Of a stretch of DNA of 37,399 bases, positions 20,302 to 28,800 are shown one piece after another. Location of the stretch: the IMG/VR virus record IMGVR_UViG_3300034523_000120, positions 1 to 37,399 of that record, one strand, 5' to 3'. Below the pieces are notes generated by a model. The model had not been told where the DNA came from and ran no database searches. It saw only the letters and a list, made by a program, of their open reading frames with translations. The position numbers and the translations under genes are program-made. Position 1 is the first letter of the stretch; each line of letters starts with the position of its first letter. The DNA is from a virus.

Positions 20302-21350
20302 TCCACCGGCTCGAGCAGATCCGCCAGCGCAAGGTGTACGGCGTCCGGCAAGTGCGAACCTTTCGGGAAGCGGCTACCAGGTACCTGCTCGAGCACAAGG
20401 ATCAGCCGTCAATCAAGCTGACTGCCCTGTGCCTCCAGCAACTTGATCCATACCTGGGCGACCTGCCGCTGACGCACATCGACGACCAGGCGCTGGCCCC
20501 GTTCATTCGGGACCGGCAGACGGACGAAGACTTGCCGAATGGGAAAGTGAGGAAGGCGGTCAGCAACCGGACGGTGAACATTGCGATCGAGCGGGTGGTT
20601 CGCGTTTTGTCGCTGGCTTGCCGGAAATGGCGGGATGAAGAGCGCAGGCCCTGGCTCGACAGCATTCCGCTGCTGGCCAAGCTGGAGGAGAAGAGATCCA
20701 GCCGAAAGCCCTACCCGATGTCTTGGGATGAGCAGTCGATTCTCTTCGGTGAGTTGCCGGACCACCTGCAGCGAATGGCCCTGTTCAAGGTGAACACGGG
20801 CTGCCGCGAGCAGGAGGTCTGCAAACTGAGGTGGGATTGGGAGATCTCGGTACCCGAACTGGGCACCAGTGTGTTCCTGATACCTGCCGATTTCGGCGGC
20901 CGGCACGAGAACTCAGGCGTGAAGAACCGAGACGAGCGTCTGGTGGTGCTGAACAGCGTGGCAAAGTCGATCATCGACGGTCAGCGCGGGATTAGCCGGG
21001 AATGGGTGTTTCCCTACAACGGCACCGGAATGCACAGGATGAACGACTCGGCCTGGAAAAAAGCGAGGGTGCGCGCGGCAAAGCTCTGGCAGGAGCAACA
21101 CTTGCGGCCGGCACACCCTGGGTTCGCTTCGATCAGGGTTCACGACTTAAAGCACACTTTCGGCAGGCGCCTGAAAGCAGCTGGTGTAACAGAGGAAGAT
21201 CGGAAGTCGCTTCTTGGCCACAAGAACGGCAGCGTGACCAGTCACTATTCTGGCGCGGAGCTGGGACAGTTGATAGAGGCGGCAAACAAAGTTTCAGCGA
21301 CGGACTCGCGTGGGCCGGTGCTGACGATTTTGAAGAGGAGGCAGGCGTAA
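20172..21350 (+). CDS. int: Tyrosine-recombinase integrase
   Basis: 392 aa. The N-terminal arm-binding region (residues 1-60: GLSQRNGIWHIDKRINGERLYESTGTCDRAEAE) is followed by a core-binding and a catalytic domain. Catalytic residues: Arg212 in TGCREQEVCKLRW, His324 in VHDLKHTFGRRL, His350 in LLGHKNG and Tyr359 in SHYSG. The usual second Arg of the H-x-x-R box is Lys327 here. It catalyses attP x attB recombination at the tRNA-derived core that begins 80 bases downstream. AGGAG lies before the ATG. Confidence 0.95.
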   Translation: MARKTITGLSQRNGIWHIDKRINGERLYESTGTCDRAEAEKYLIHRLEQIRQRKVYGVRQVRTFREAATRYLLEHKDQPSIKLTALCLQQLDPYLGDLPLTHIDDQALAPFIRDRQTDEDLPNGKVRKAVSNRTVNIAIERVVRVLSLACRKWRDEERRPWLDSIPLLAKLEEKRSSRKPYPMSWDEQSILFGELPDHLQRMALFKVNTGCREQEVCKLRWDWEISVPELGTSVFLIPADFGGRHENSGVKNRDERLVVLNSVAKSIIDGQRGISREWVFPYNGTGMHRMNDSAWKKARVRAAKLWQEQHLRPAHPGFASIRVHDLKHTFGRRLKAAGVTEEDRKSLLGHKNGSVTSHYSGAELGQLIEAANKVSATDSRGPVLTILKRRQA

Positions 21351-21360
21351 AAACCTGAGA

Positions 21361-21587
21361 AGTCACGCAAAAGTCACGCAAAGGAAAAAGGCCACCCCTT
21401 ACGGAAATGGCCTAAGTCCTTGGGATTATTGGTCGGGACGGAGTGATTCGAACACTCGACCCCTTGCACCCCATGCATGCCAAGCCAGCTAAAGGCATGA
21501 TACCACAGCATTTTTTGGCGCGCTCGCTGCAACCGACCGTCCATAGGTGCTCCCAAGCGTTCACGAGAGTCACGCATTTCTCACGCA
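21361..21587. other. attP region with arm-type repeats
   Basis: AGTCACGCAAA occurs at 21361 and 21372 (11 bp apart). TCACG repeats begin at 21561, 21570 and 21581 on the far side, the last two 11 bp apart. These flank the tRNA-derived core like the P and P' arms of lambda attP. An imperfect inverted repeat AGGCCA/TGGCCT (21389-21413) lies between arm and core. The arm-site role is inferred from symmetry and spacing. Confidence 0.75.
21430..21476 (-). other. att core: 3' end of a tRNA-Pro-like gene (not a full tRNA)
   Basis: Read on the minus strand, this 47-nt stretch ends with the T-arm GAGTG-TTCGAAT-CACTC, acceptor CGTCCCG and ACCA, preceded by an anticodon-loop GGGG and half a stem. It fits the 3' part of tRNA-Pro(GGG) as I remember it in Pseudomonas. 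The 5' half is absent, so it restores the host tRNA on integration and is not itself a tRNA gene. Confidence 0.8.
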
Positions 21588-21644
21588 GCACAGGCTGCCC
21601 ATCCCGGCGTTCTGCCGACCGATTCCCTTCCTTTATATAGCTAC

Positions 21645-21851
21645 TCACAGATCGGCGCCATCTAGCGCCCACAGCCTGGCCGACTCGACGATCTCCAGCA
21701 TGTCTACCAGGTCGCCGTCATCGACCTCCAGCCGCCGGCGCGCGGCATAAGCCATCTCATCGAGCACCGCTGCGCGCCCATCAGGATCAGCCACCAGGGC
21801 AGCCTGATCGTTCAGCTCGGCCAGCCAGGCCTGCGGAAGCTCAGTTGCCAT
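21645..21851 (-). CDS. Small acidic protein (68 aa)
   Basis: [63 protein letters not shown] is an acidic helical protein. It overlaps the upstream 102-aa gene by 11 bases. No family recognised. It forms a two-gene cassette that ends toward attP. Confidence 0.6.
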   Translation of the reverse strand: MATELPQAWLAELNDQAALVADPDGRAAVLDEMAYAARRRLEVDDGDLVDMLEIVESARLWALDGADL

Positions 21852-22149
21852 AATCGCCCACCGCCCGGCACCACCACGACTGGGCGTACAGCACCCCGTC
21901 AATTTCCTCGACACCGTTGATGTTGAGTCCGAGTTGGGCCATACCGTTGAGCTTGGCGTCGTGCAGCCGGGGGATGATGTCGGGACCGGGGGACGGATTG
22001 AAAACCCAGGCCTGGGTCGAAACCCGGCCCAGCGGCTCACTGTGGTGGTCACCGATGTGGATGTCGGCCCGCAGGGGCTGGATCTTCCTGAGCTGATCGG
22101 AAGGGATGGCCACGCCATTCACGCGGCGGCGAACGAGGAGGAAATACAT
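21841..22149 (-). CDS. Hypothetical protein under a LexA-type box (102 aa)
   Basis: [42 protein letters not shown] ... [23 protein letters not shown]: strand-rich, soluble, family unknown. The Shine-Dalgarno is weak. A LexA-type palindrome (22163-22178) lies 14 bases upstream of the start, in the position of a promoter core, so it may be damage-inducible. The start is a CATG shared with a plus-strand ORF. Confidence 0.62.
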   Translation of the reverse strand: MYFLLVRRRVNGVAIPSDQLRKIQPLRADIHIGDHHSEPLGRVSTQAWVFNPSPGPDIIPRLHDAKLNGMAQLGLNINGVEEIDGVLYAQSWWCRAVGDYGN

Positions 22150-22279
22150 GCTGCACCAAACACTGTATATGGATACAGTATTTGAGCATCAGGAAACGCA
22201 AAAGCGCCAGTACCGCTCAGCGGACTATGCGTGGTTGCTCAGGAAGGATGTCGACACATGCGGCCCGATCAGTGAATAG
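22148..22279 (+). CDS. Possible 43-aa ORF overlapping the LexA-type box
   Basis: A perfect AGGAGG lies six bases before the ATG. The product [36 protein letters not shown] is hydrophilic. The ATG uses the same CATG as the divergent minus-strand gene, and the Shine-Dalgarno lies in that gene's antisense. It could be real and small, or a chance frame. Confidence 0.35.
   Translation: MLHQTLYMDTVFEHQETQKRQYRSADYAWLLRKDVDTCGPISE
22163..22178. promoter_or_regulatory. LexA-type SOS box
   Basis: CTGTATATGGATACAG matches CTGT-N8-ACAG and the AT-rich alternating centre of LexA boxes. It lies directly upstream of the minus-strand gene starting at 22149. It is the only such full palindrome I noticed in the window. 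Confidence 0.72.
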
Positions 22280-22478
22280 GGCCAGCATGGCCGCCTAACG
22301 CTTTGAGCTGATAGTCCGTGACCGCCTGGAACTGAGACTCAGCGATCAGTCGCAACCGCTCGACTTCGTCGGCTGGCCTGCCAGCCACCTGAGCGTCGTG
22401 ATAACGCTTCATGGCGTCCACGGCGTCGGTGTACATGGGGTGATCAGGCATTAGGACTTCTGGCTGCTTTGGCTTCAT
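22269..22478 (-). CDS. Hypothetical protein after the lysis genes (69 aa)
   Basis: Helical protein, MPDHPMYTDAVDAMKRYHDAQVAGRPADEVERLRLIAESQFQAVTDYQLKALGG, preceded by nine residues from the chosen ATG at 22478. It follows the spanin gene by 13 bases. No domain can be named with confidence. Confidence 0.6.
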   Translation of the reverse strand: MKPKQPEVLMPDHPMYTDAVDAMKRYHDAQVAGRPADEVERLRLIAESQFQAVTDYQLKALGGHAGPIH

Positions 22479-22491
22479 GCCGACGACCTTT

Positions 22492-23001
22492 TCACTTGGT
22501 CAGGCCATTATAGATCGACTCGCACGCCAGCCCAGCTATTCGGCTTCGCTCAAGCGCTGTCGCGAGGTCTCCCGCCATTCGGTCAGCTTCTTCAAGCAGT
22601 CCCCCGAGCACCACGACGGCAGAGGTTCCTGCCTGGCGCTGCTGGGCAGAGATGGTATCGCAGGTGGCTCTGTGGCCTGAGCGCAGTCTGGCGATTTCCC
22701 CGCGCAGCCCGTCAGCAGCAGACTCAGCATCAGCGGCGCGGCCTTGGGCCAGTTCCAGTTTCTTGCGTGCACTCTCACCCTCCTCGTCCGCCATGGTTTG
22801 GCGGCGCTGTTCTTCGGTTCTGGCCTGAGCGGCTGCGCGCCGGTCCCGCTCGGAGACCTCCAGGCGGTAGTCGGACAGTTCCTTGCGTGCCTCTGTGGAT
22901 TCTCCATCGGCAAGCACAACCCGGTACTGCTGCCCGCCAGCGACCAGCACCAGAGCGATCAGCCACCAACACCAGGCTGGTACCGCACCCAGCCAGGTCA
23001 T
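22492..23001 (-). CDS. Rz: Rz-like inner-membrane spanin (DUF2514)
   Basis: 169 aa. One N-terminal membrane span (AVPAWCWWLIALVLVAGG) is followed by a long charged coiled-coil periplasmic domain (ARKELSDYRLEVSERDRRAAAQARTEEQRRQTMADEEGESARKKLELAQGRAADAES). This is the i-spanin layout, and the C-terminal part resembles DUF2514 proteins. It overlaps the endolysin gene by ATGA and contains an embedded lipoprotein frame. The pair would fuse inner and outer membranes at lysis. Confidence 0.87.
   Translation of the reverse strand: MTWLGAVPAWCWWLIALVLVAGGQQYRVVLADGESTEARKELSDYRLEVSERDRRAAAQARTEEQRRQTMADEEGESARKKLELAQGRAADAESAADGLRGEIARLRSGHRATCDTISAQQRQAGTSAVVVLGGLLEEADRMAGDLATALERSRIAGLACESIYNGLTK
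22536..22730 (-). CDS. Rz1: Rz1-like o-spanin embedded in Rz
   Basis: In another frame inside the i-spanin gene, MLSLLLTGC carries a lipobox (LLTGC, Cys9), followed by a proline-rich stretch (TEPPAIPSLPSSARQEPLPSW) and an alpha-helical tail. Out-of-frame nesting, lipobox and prolines are the classical Rz1 signature. The signal peptide is very short, so the true start may be upstream at a non-ATG codon. Confidence 0.75.
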   Translation of the reverse strand: MLSLLLTGCAGKSPDCAQATEPPAIPSLPSSARQEPLPSWCSGDCLKKLTEWRETSRQRLSEAE

Positions 23002-23444
23002 GCCAGCGCCCGCCGAATGCCTTCGTCGATCACCTCTGCCTTGTACGGATTGCCGCCGTTCTCGTGAACGATGATGCCGACCACGGCTTCGCGCAGCACC
23101 TGCGGCTTGGAGATGTCGATGGAGTCGCGTACGCCAACTCCCAGGCGCTTGGCGATGACCTGGGCATAGGCCTGGGTATTGTTCTCGCTGGACGGCGCCC
23201 AGCGGCTGATGAATTCCAGCGGGGTGTCGATGCCTGGGCGACCAACCTCGGGCATACCATCCTTGCCCCGGTAGTTCAGCAGCAGCTTGCCCAAAGCCCG
23301 GATACCGTTTTCGGCCTGGTCGAATCGAGCGAAGCGCGGCTTAGCCACGCCCTCCTCCAGCCCCAGCTGGCCCTGCCATGCATTGCGCGGGTTGAAGTCG
23401 ATATTGCCGGGGTTGTTGTTGCGTACACCGCGGGGAGTGCTCAT
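22998..23444 (-). CDS. Endolysin / muramidase-like protein
   Basis: 148 aa. MSTPRGVRNNNPGNIDFNPRNAWQGQLG carries the R-N-N-N-P-G-N-I motif of phage peptidoglycan-degrading (P5-like) proteins, followed by ...ARFDQAENGIRALGKLLLNYRGKDG and NNTQAYAQVIAKRLGV. No signal peptide, so it needs a holin or a spanin-type release. No holin was recognised nearby. It opens the lysis cassette with Rz/Rz1 downstream. Confidence 0.78.
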   Translation of the reverse strand: MSTPRGVRNNNPGNIDFNPRNAWQGQLGLEEGVAKPRFARFDQAENGIRALGKLLLNYRGKDGMPEVGRPGIDTPLEFISRWAPSSENNTQAYAQVIAKRLGVGVRDSIDISKPQVLREAVVGIIVHENGGNPYKAEVIDEGIRRALA

Positions 23445-23659
23445 TGGGCAGGCTCCTCGACAGGCAGCGCTTCAGCCTCCTGAACGGTCACGCTGACCTG
23501 AGCGGAGTAGCGCTTGATCAGCTGGGCGGTGAGGACTTCGTTACCAGGCTGAGCGTTCAGCAGCTCGCGTGCCGCTGCATCAGCCTCAGCTTCTGTGGCG
23601 TACTCCACAGTGCGCAGCGGGCCCAGGGCGTTGGTACGGTCGATGACGATGAAAGGCAT
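23441..23659 (-). CDS. Small hypothetical protein (72 aa)
   Basis: MPFIVIDRTNALGPLRTVEYATEAEADAAARELLNAQPGNEVLTAQLIKRYSAQVSV is an alpha/beta sequence I associate with short proteins near tail-fibre assembly genes. GGAGAAAACC precedes the start. It overlaps the endolysin by ATGA. No membrane span, so it is not an obvious holin. Confidence 0.65.
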   Translation of the reverse strand: MPFIVIDRTNALGPLRTVEYATEAEADAAARELLNAQPGNEVLTAQLIKRYSAQVSVTVQEAEALPVEEPAQ

Positions 23660-23674
23660 AGGTTTTCTCCAGGC

Positions 23675-23697
23675 AAAAAAAACCGCCGGGCGGCGGT
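23675..23697 (-). terminator. Leftward terminator after tail-fibre assembly gene
   Basis: On the minus strand ACCGCC-GCCC-GGCGGT is followed by eight T residues (A run at 23675-23682). It separates the tail operon from the lysis genes. Confidence 0.87.
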
Positions 23698-23716
23698 CGG
23701 GTAGTTGGTTGGCAAG

Positions 23717-24316
23717 TCAGTTGGGTGTTGCGGGCCAGTCAATCGCGGCAGGGTAGCCGGACTGCTCGGGCACACGACTTAAGGCAATTCGGTACCGTTT
23801 CCAGTTCTTGAGCCTGTCGACCTCCTCTGCAGTGGCCTCCTCCAGGTCTACTGCATCCTGCAGTGGCGCAATAGCGGTGTCGGCAGCCATTCGGCGTTGA
23901 GCAATTTCTTGGGTAACCGATTCGAGTAGTTGGGTGGCGGCAGCCGCTGCCTTGTCCTCGGCTGTCTCCACCAGCGTCCAGTCGATAGCGGCGAAGCCCT
24001 GCGCCGGGGCATAGGTCTCCGGATCGGGAGTTGGCAGTGGTACTTTGCCGTTCTCTTCAAAAAAGACATCTTGAGGGAATCGGACCTCATACGGCGCGTC
24101 ATGACCGTGCGGCAGCGTCAAGGTCAGCACCAGGCGTCCATTGACCCGCTCAACAGGTGCTGTGATCCAAGGGCACCCCAGCGCCTCAGCTGGCAGCGTT
24201 GCGCCTTCGGCCAAGGCCGAGAAGTCCAGCGTCAGACCATCGATGGTGAGACTGTCACCCTGCTTGTAGACCGTGAGCAGTTGATCGGAGAACACCGGAT
24301 TGAACTTGATCAGCAT
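23717..24316 (-). CDS. Tail-fibre assembly protein
   Basis: 199 aa. The C-terminal LKNWKRYRIALSRVPEQSGYPAAIDWPATPN is the conserved end of tail-fibre assembly chaperones. The middle (DWTLVETAEDKAAAAATQLLESVTQEIAQRRMAADTAI) is a helical linker. The start overlaps the fibre gene stop (TAATG). It helps fold or attach the fibre encoded upstream. Confidence 0.85.
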   Translation of the reverse strand: MLIKFNPVFSDQLLTVYKQGDSLTIDGLTLDFSALAEGATLPAEALGCPWITAPVERVNGRLVLTLTLPHGHDAPYEVRFPQDVFFEENGKVPLPTPDPETYAPAQGFAAIDWTLVETAEDKAAAAATQLLESVTQEIAQRRMAADTAIAPLQDAVDLEEATAEEVDRLKNWKRYRIALSRVPEQSGYPAAIDWPATPN

Positions 24317-24810
24317 TAGAACCACCTCCCAATGGCAAAGGCGCCACAGCCTACGGCGCTTGCCATGTATGTCTGAAATCGAACCGATGCGCTGGTGGCG
24401 GCCGCATATTGTGTGACTGCCGCATACTGACGCGGATCAGATCCGGAGCCGATGTCTGGTGTCAGCGCCGCGAATCCAGGCCGCGCTGAAAACGCGATCG
24501 GAAACGTCCAGAGACATGAACCCAAACCCGCTGGAGGGACCAAGCTTGGTGTTGTGGTCCAGCAGATTTGCGTGCCGTCGGCGTATCGAACGTATTCGCC
24601 GTTAGCGTTGCTGCCACGCTGGATAATCGCGCCAGTCGGAACCCCCGATGCCTGGCCGACAGCGCCCAGGATATTTGCCCGGTTGAAACCGGTAGCGATG
24701 AAACTGTAAAGCTCGTCGAAGTTCGCGATGGCCTTCAGCCAGGCGCTTCGGCGATCGTCTCCACCGGCGCCGCTGGGAGCAGTGCCGAGGTTGATGATTT
24801 GTTTTGCCAT
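24316..24810 (-). CDS. Tail fibre protein (short)
   Basis: 164 aa. MAKQIINLGTAPSGAGGDDRRSAWLKAIANFDELYSFIA is the N-terminal attachment segment common to Pseudomonas phage fibres. The rest is Gly/Ala/Ser-rich with a C-terminal ...FAIGRWF, typical of fibre tips. It is placed between tail structural genes and the fibre-assembly chaperone. Confidence 0.78.
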   Translation of the reverse strand: MAKQIINLGTAPSGAGGDDRRSAWLKAIANFDELYSFIATGFNRANILGAVGQASGVPTGAIIQRGSNANGEYVRYADGTQICWTTTPSLVPPAGLGSCLWTFPIAFSARPGFAALTPDIGSGSDPRQYAAVTQYAAATSASVRFQTYMASAVGCGAFAIGRWF

Positions 24811-24819
24811 AGTGATTCC

Positions 24820-25875
24820 TTAAAGCGGCTTCATTGGCCTGGAGGCGAACAGCGTTCGCCCGTTGGCTGTGAGCGGATTGATCCCCGATCCGTTGTCGCA
24901 ATACATCTGCAACACAGATCGGTTTCCAGGCAGAAATCCGCCAAAATTGGCGCGAAATGGTTGGGTCGTTTGTCCAATGGCAGTGACAGAAAACAAGGCA
25001 TTCGCCAAGACGTAGTCCTGGTAACTCCCGGTCCAGGGCATTTGATTGCTAGGCGCATACCAAGCCCCACCTGTGAGCGGATCCCCAGCCACAACAAAGG
25101 AGTTGGACGCAGGCTGGCCACTCAGCAGCGCCAGGTTAGCGGTGGTGACAAAGGTCCGGTTGCCCACGGCGTCCCGAACCGAGGCCCCGTATTGCCCCGG
25201 AGCTGCATCCGGCACCATGTAGCTCGCGCAGAACCAGTTGATCATCATCGGATACAGGGCAGCCTCCCCATGCCCGGGTTGGTAGTTCCAGGCTTTAAGC
25301 CTGAATCCTGTCCAGTTCCCCGGGCTACCTTTCACCGAAAAGTTACCGACCATCATGTAGTCATCGGCATTCAGAAAGACCAGTGGCCTTTCATACGTGG
25401 TGATCGGGGCGGCAAAGTTCACATCGGCCCATTGGATCTGATTTCTGCTGCCAGGTCCTTGAAAGCCAATATTGAACCTACCGTTGTAGCGAACCGTTAG
25501 CACCTGATTGATCGAGTCGATCTGCGTTCGAATGTTGTTGTTCGAAGCGCGGATGCCATAAGAACCAGGTGCAGCGAACGGCTCGCCTCCCATCGACAGA
25601 ATCATCACCTGCCAGGTCTGGGTATAGGGTTGCCGCAGTTGCAGCTGCCCCGTCGAGTACCAAGCTTGGGGGCTGCTTGTGTTTTCTCCTCCGTCATACA
25701 GTGCATCCACGACCACGAACGACTGCGCCTGGATCTCGGGAATGGAGATGTACTGATCGAACGCTCCGTTGCCAGCGACCTGTATCATTTTCAGCGACCG
25801 CACCGAGGTGATGGTGGTGTCGAGGGTGGTAACCCCGGACGCATCCCGCGTCCGGAGCCCATATAGGTCAGCCAT
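24820..25875 (-). CDS. Phage structural protein, probable tail-fibre or tip component
   Basis: 351 aa, strand-rich throughout (MADLYGLRTRDASGVTTLDTTITSVRSLKMIQV ... NQVLTVRYNGRFNIGFQGPG), ending ANGRTLFASRPMKPL. The start overlaps the J stop (TGATG). The DxxGxTTLDTTIT... opening is typical of structural proteins placed immediately after J in Pseudomonas siphophages. Receptor-contact role inferred. Confidence 0.72.
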   Translation of the reverse strand: MADLYGLRTRDASGVTTLDTTITSVRSLKMIQVAGNGAFDQYISIPEIQAQSFVVVDALYDGGENTSSPQAWYSTGQLQLRQPYTQTWQVMILSMGGEPFAAPGSYGIRASNNNIRTQIDSINQVLTVRYNGRFNIGFQGPGSRNQIQWADVNFAAPITTYERPLVFLNADDYMMVGNFSVKGSPGNWTGFRLKAWNYQPGHGEAALYPMMINWFCASYMVPDAAPGQYGASVRDAVGNRTFVTTANLALLSGQPASNSFVVAGDPLTGGAWYAPSNQMPWTGSYQDYVLANALFSVTAIGQTTQPFRANFGGFLPGNRSVLQMYCDNGSGINPLTANGRTLFASRPMKPL

Positions 25876-28800
25876 CAGGTAAGCCTCCCCACTGCCGTAC
25901 GCTCGATGCCATTTGCGTCATACACATAGAGGCCTCCGTTGTTGAGCAGAGTCGAACCGTTAGCATCCTGCCCCCTCAGCGTGAACGTACCCGCTGCAAA
26001 GTTGATCTCCAGTAGCGGTAGGCCCTGGGCGTTCAGCGCAGCAGATCGAATGGTCATACCGGCCACAATTTGCTGGATGAACGCGGTATTGATCACCGCC
26101 TGGTTGATGAAGATCTGCCCGCCTTCGACCACGAACGGCAGGATCGTCTGCCCGTTCAGGCTGTCGATGACCGCCAGCCGCTGGGCCATCAGCAGGATCT
26201 CGCCCTCCTCCCCATTGCTGCCGATCGCGATACCCGAGACGACCTTGCGGCCGCCCTGGTTTGTCTCGACCTTCAGCGTGGTTTGAGCCGACACCCTGCC
26301 ATTGATGTCAGCCATGACCTCGCTGACCTGCTGTACAGAGGCATTGGTCTGGCCCATCTGCGCTTGGACCGTTTCGACCTGGCGCCCCATCGCAATGCCG
26401 TCCTCGACCCGGGCCGACTGCTCAGTCCAGACACCCACCAGGCCACCCGTGGCGCCAGCCAGACCGGAGCTGTCCCCTTCCATTTCCGGATTCACCTGGA
26501 CATACAGCCCGTCCAGGCGGCTGGCTTGGGCCGTCAGCTGTTCGCCTTGCTGGGTCACATTCGTGCTGACCTGCTGCAGTGCAGCAGCCGAAGCACCAGG
26601 GCCCAACCGGCCGACCGCTATCCAGTCGATCTCGAACGCGCCGCCAGACAGCGCGCCGATATCAATCCGCAGGCGAGTAATGGTGCTGGTGATCCAGTCA
26701 TTGCCGCCGGCAAACAGGTTGGCCATGTCCCACTCGACGATCGCACTCTCCCCGATCGCAATGTTCGGGTTCGCCGCTCTGGCGATGTAGCTGCCAGAGA
26801 AGCCATGGCCAGTCGTCTGGTAGAACAGCGAACTGTCCCAGTCGGTAGCAGCACCGGCCTTTCGGGTGATCTTCATCTTGATCCGGCTGTAGAGCGCACC
26901 ATTGATGCTGACAATCGGGCTGACCAGCATCGGGTCATTGGCTGTTGCCGTGATGGTGACACTGCCGGTTCCGGCAGTGAGCGTAGCGTTGGTCGCGATC
27001 CAGCCCTCCACGCTGGTATCGAACTGCCACGTTGCACCTGGTGCAGCGTCGAGGCCGCCAGCACCAATACCACCAATGGTGTTGCGCAGCTCGGTGATGG
27101 ACTGGCCCTGACTCGTCAGGGTTGTGCCCTGCTGGCCAACCGTCGTCGACAGCGCCTGCACCACCGAGGCCTCGGCCTTGGTGGCCACCTGCGTCAGCGC
27201 GCTGGCAGCCGCTGCAGCGGCGTCCGTGGCAACCTTGTCGGTCACCGCCACCCAGGCCGAGTCGTTCCACCGCTTGGGCGTGTTGGCATTACCCGTGGTG
27301 TCGATCCACAGGTTTTGTGCCAAACGCTTGTCGGCAGCCGGAGCGGCTGCACCATAGATCACCTCCCCCTTTGCACCGGCGGCCGTCGCTGCCGCCTGGG
27401 CGGCCTGCTGAGCGGCGGTGACGTTCTGGTTGGTGGTCGTCAGGCTATTGTCGAGGCTGGTGATCGCTGCCCCCTGAGATGACAGGCCCGCCTCGGTTTG
27501 CTCGACCCTGTTTTGCAGGGCTTGTGTTGCTGCGGCCTGGACTGCTGCAGACTGCTCTGTTGAGGGGGCATAGGCGGTAGCCACTGCACCTTCCTGGAAC
27601 TGAACGTTGTCCATCTCGGACCAAGCTGAGATGGTGGTCGACCCACCATTCAGCATTCGGCCCGCCCAAACAGTGACCGACACGGTGTCAGCCGGTGCAG
27701 TTGCGAGGATCACGTAGCGGCTAAAGTCAGCGGTCAGGCTGTGAATCGCGACAGGTGCACTCAGTACGGCGCCGGCAGCATCCCTGAACTGCAAGTACTG
27801 CCGGAACTCCACCCCCGGGGTGCCCCGGGCAAAGACGCTCAGCGCGTACTGCGCCCCCGGCCTGGCCTTAGGTCTCGCCATGTTGTCCCCGCCATAGGCC
27901 AGGTCAACGTAGCCGCCAGCAGGCAGGGCGGGATGCTCCACGCGCTGGGCCTTGGTGCTTTGCGCCAGAGGCGAATCCACCATCGATGTAACCGTGCCGG
28001 TGGCGGTGGCACCAACGTTCCAGTACTTGGCACGGCTCGCCGTTGCCAGTTCCTCGAACGAGGAGTTGGCCAGGAGGTTGTCCCCGCCGACGTTGCCGAT
28101 CTGGTTGCTAATTTTGGTCAGCGCAGCGCCCTGGCTGGTCAGGGTAGTGCCATGGCTTTTGACCTCGGTGTCCAGTGTTTGCAGGGCCGAGGCTTCGGCC
28201 TTGGTGGCCACCTGGGCCAAAGCTAACTGGGCAGCCGCAGCAGCGTCGGTTGCCACCTTGTCAGTGACGGCAACCCAGGCCGTGCCATTCCAGCGCTTGG
28301 GCGTGTTGGCATTGCTAGTCGTGTCGATCCAGAGGTTCTGGGCCAGACGGTCCGCCACTGCCGGCGCGGTCGACTGATACAACACCTTGCCCTTGGCCCC
28401 AGCGGCGTCGGAGGCTGCTTGCGCCGCTTGCTGAGCAGCCGTGACGTTCTGGTTCGTCGTGGTCAGGCTGTTCTGCACACCAGTGAGCGCCTGCCCCTGC
28501 GAGGTGAGAGTGTCACCTTGCTGGTTCACCTTCGAAGACAGGCTGTCGACGACCGTCGCGTCCGCCTTGGTCTGTGCTACCGACAGCGCATTGGCCGCTG
28601 CGGCGGCAGCATCCGTCGCCACTTTGTCCGTCACGGCCGACCAGGCGCTGCCGTTCCAGCGCTTCGGCGTATTGGCGTTGCCCGTGGTGTCAATCCACAG
28701 GTTTTGCGCCAGGCGGTCAGCAGCAGCCGGGGCGGCCGATTGCACGATCACCTTGCCTTTGCCACCGGCCAAAGTCGCCGCGTCCTGGGCGGCCTGCTGG

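Noticed and set aside
21430-21476. A complete tRNA gene
   Set aside because: Only the 3' half of the tRNA is present; the D-arm and 5' acceptor strand are missing on the expected side, so it is an att core.
26070-27482. A 470-codon plus-strand frame opposite the C-terminal half of J
   Set aside because: Same reason: antisense to J, Arg/Asp/His-rich shadow composition, no recognisable domain.
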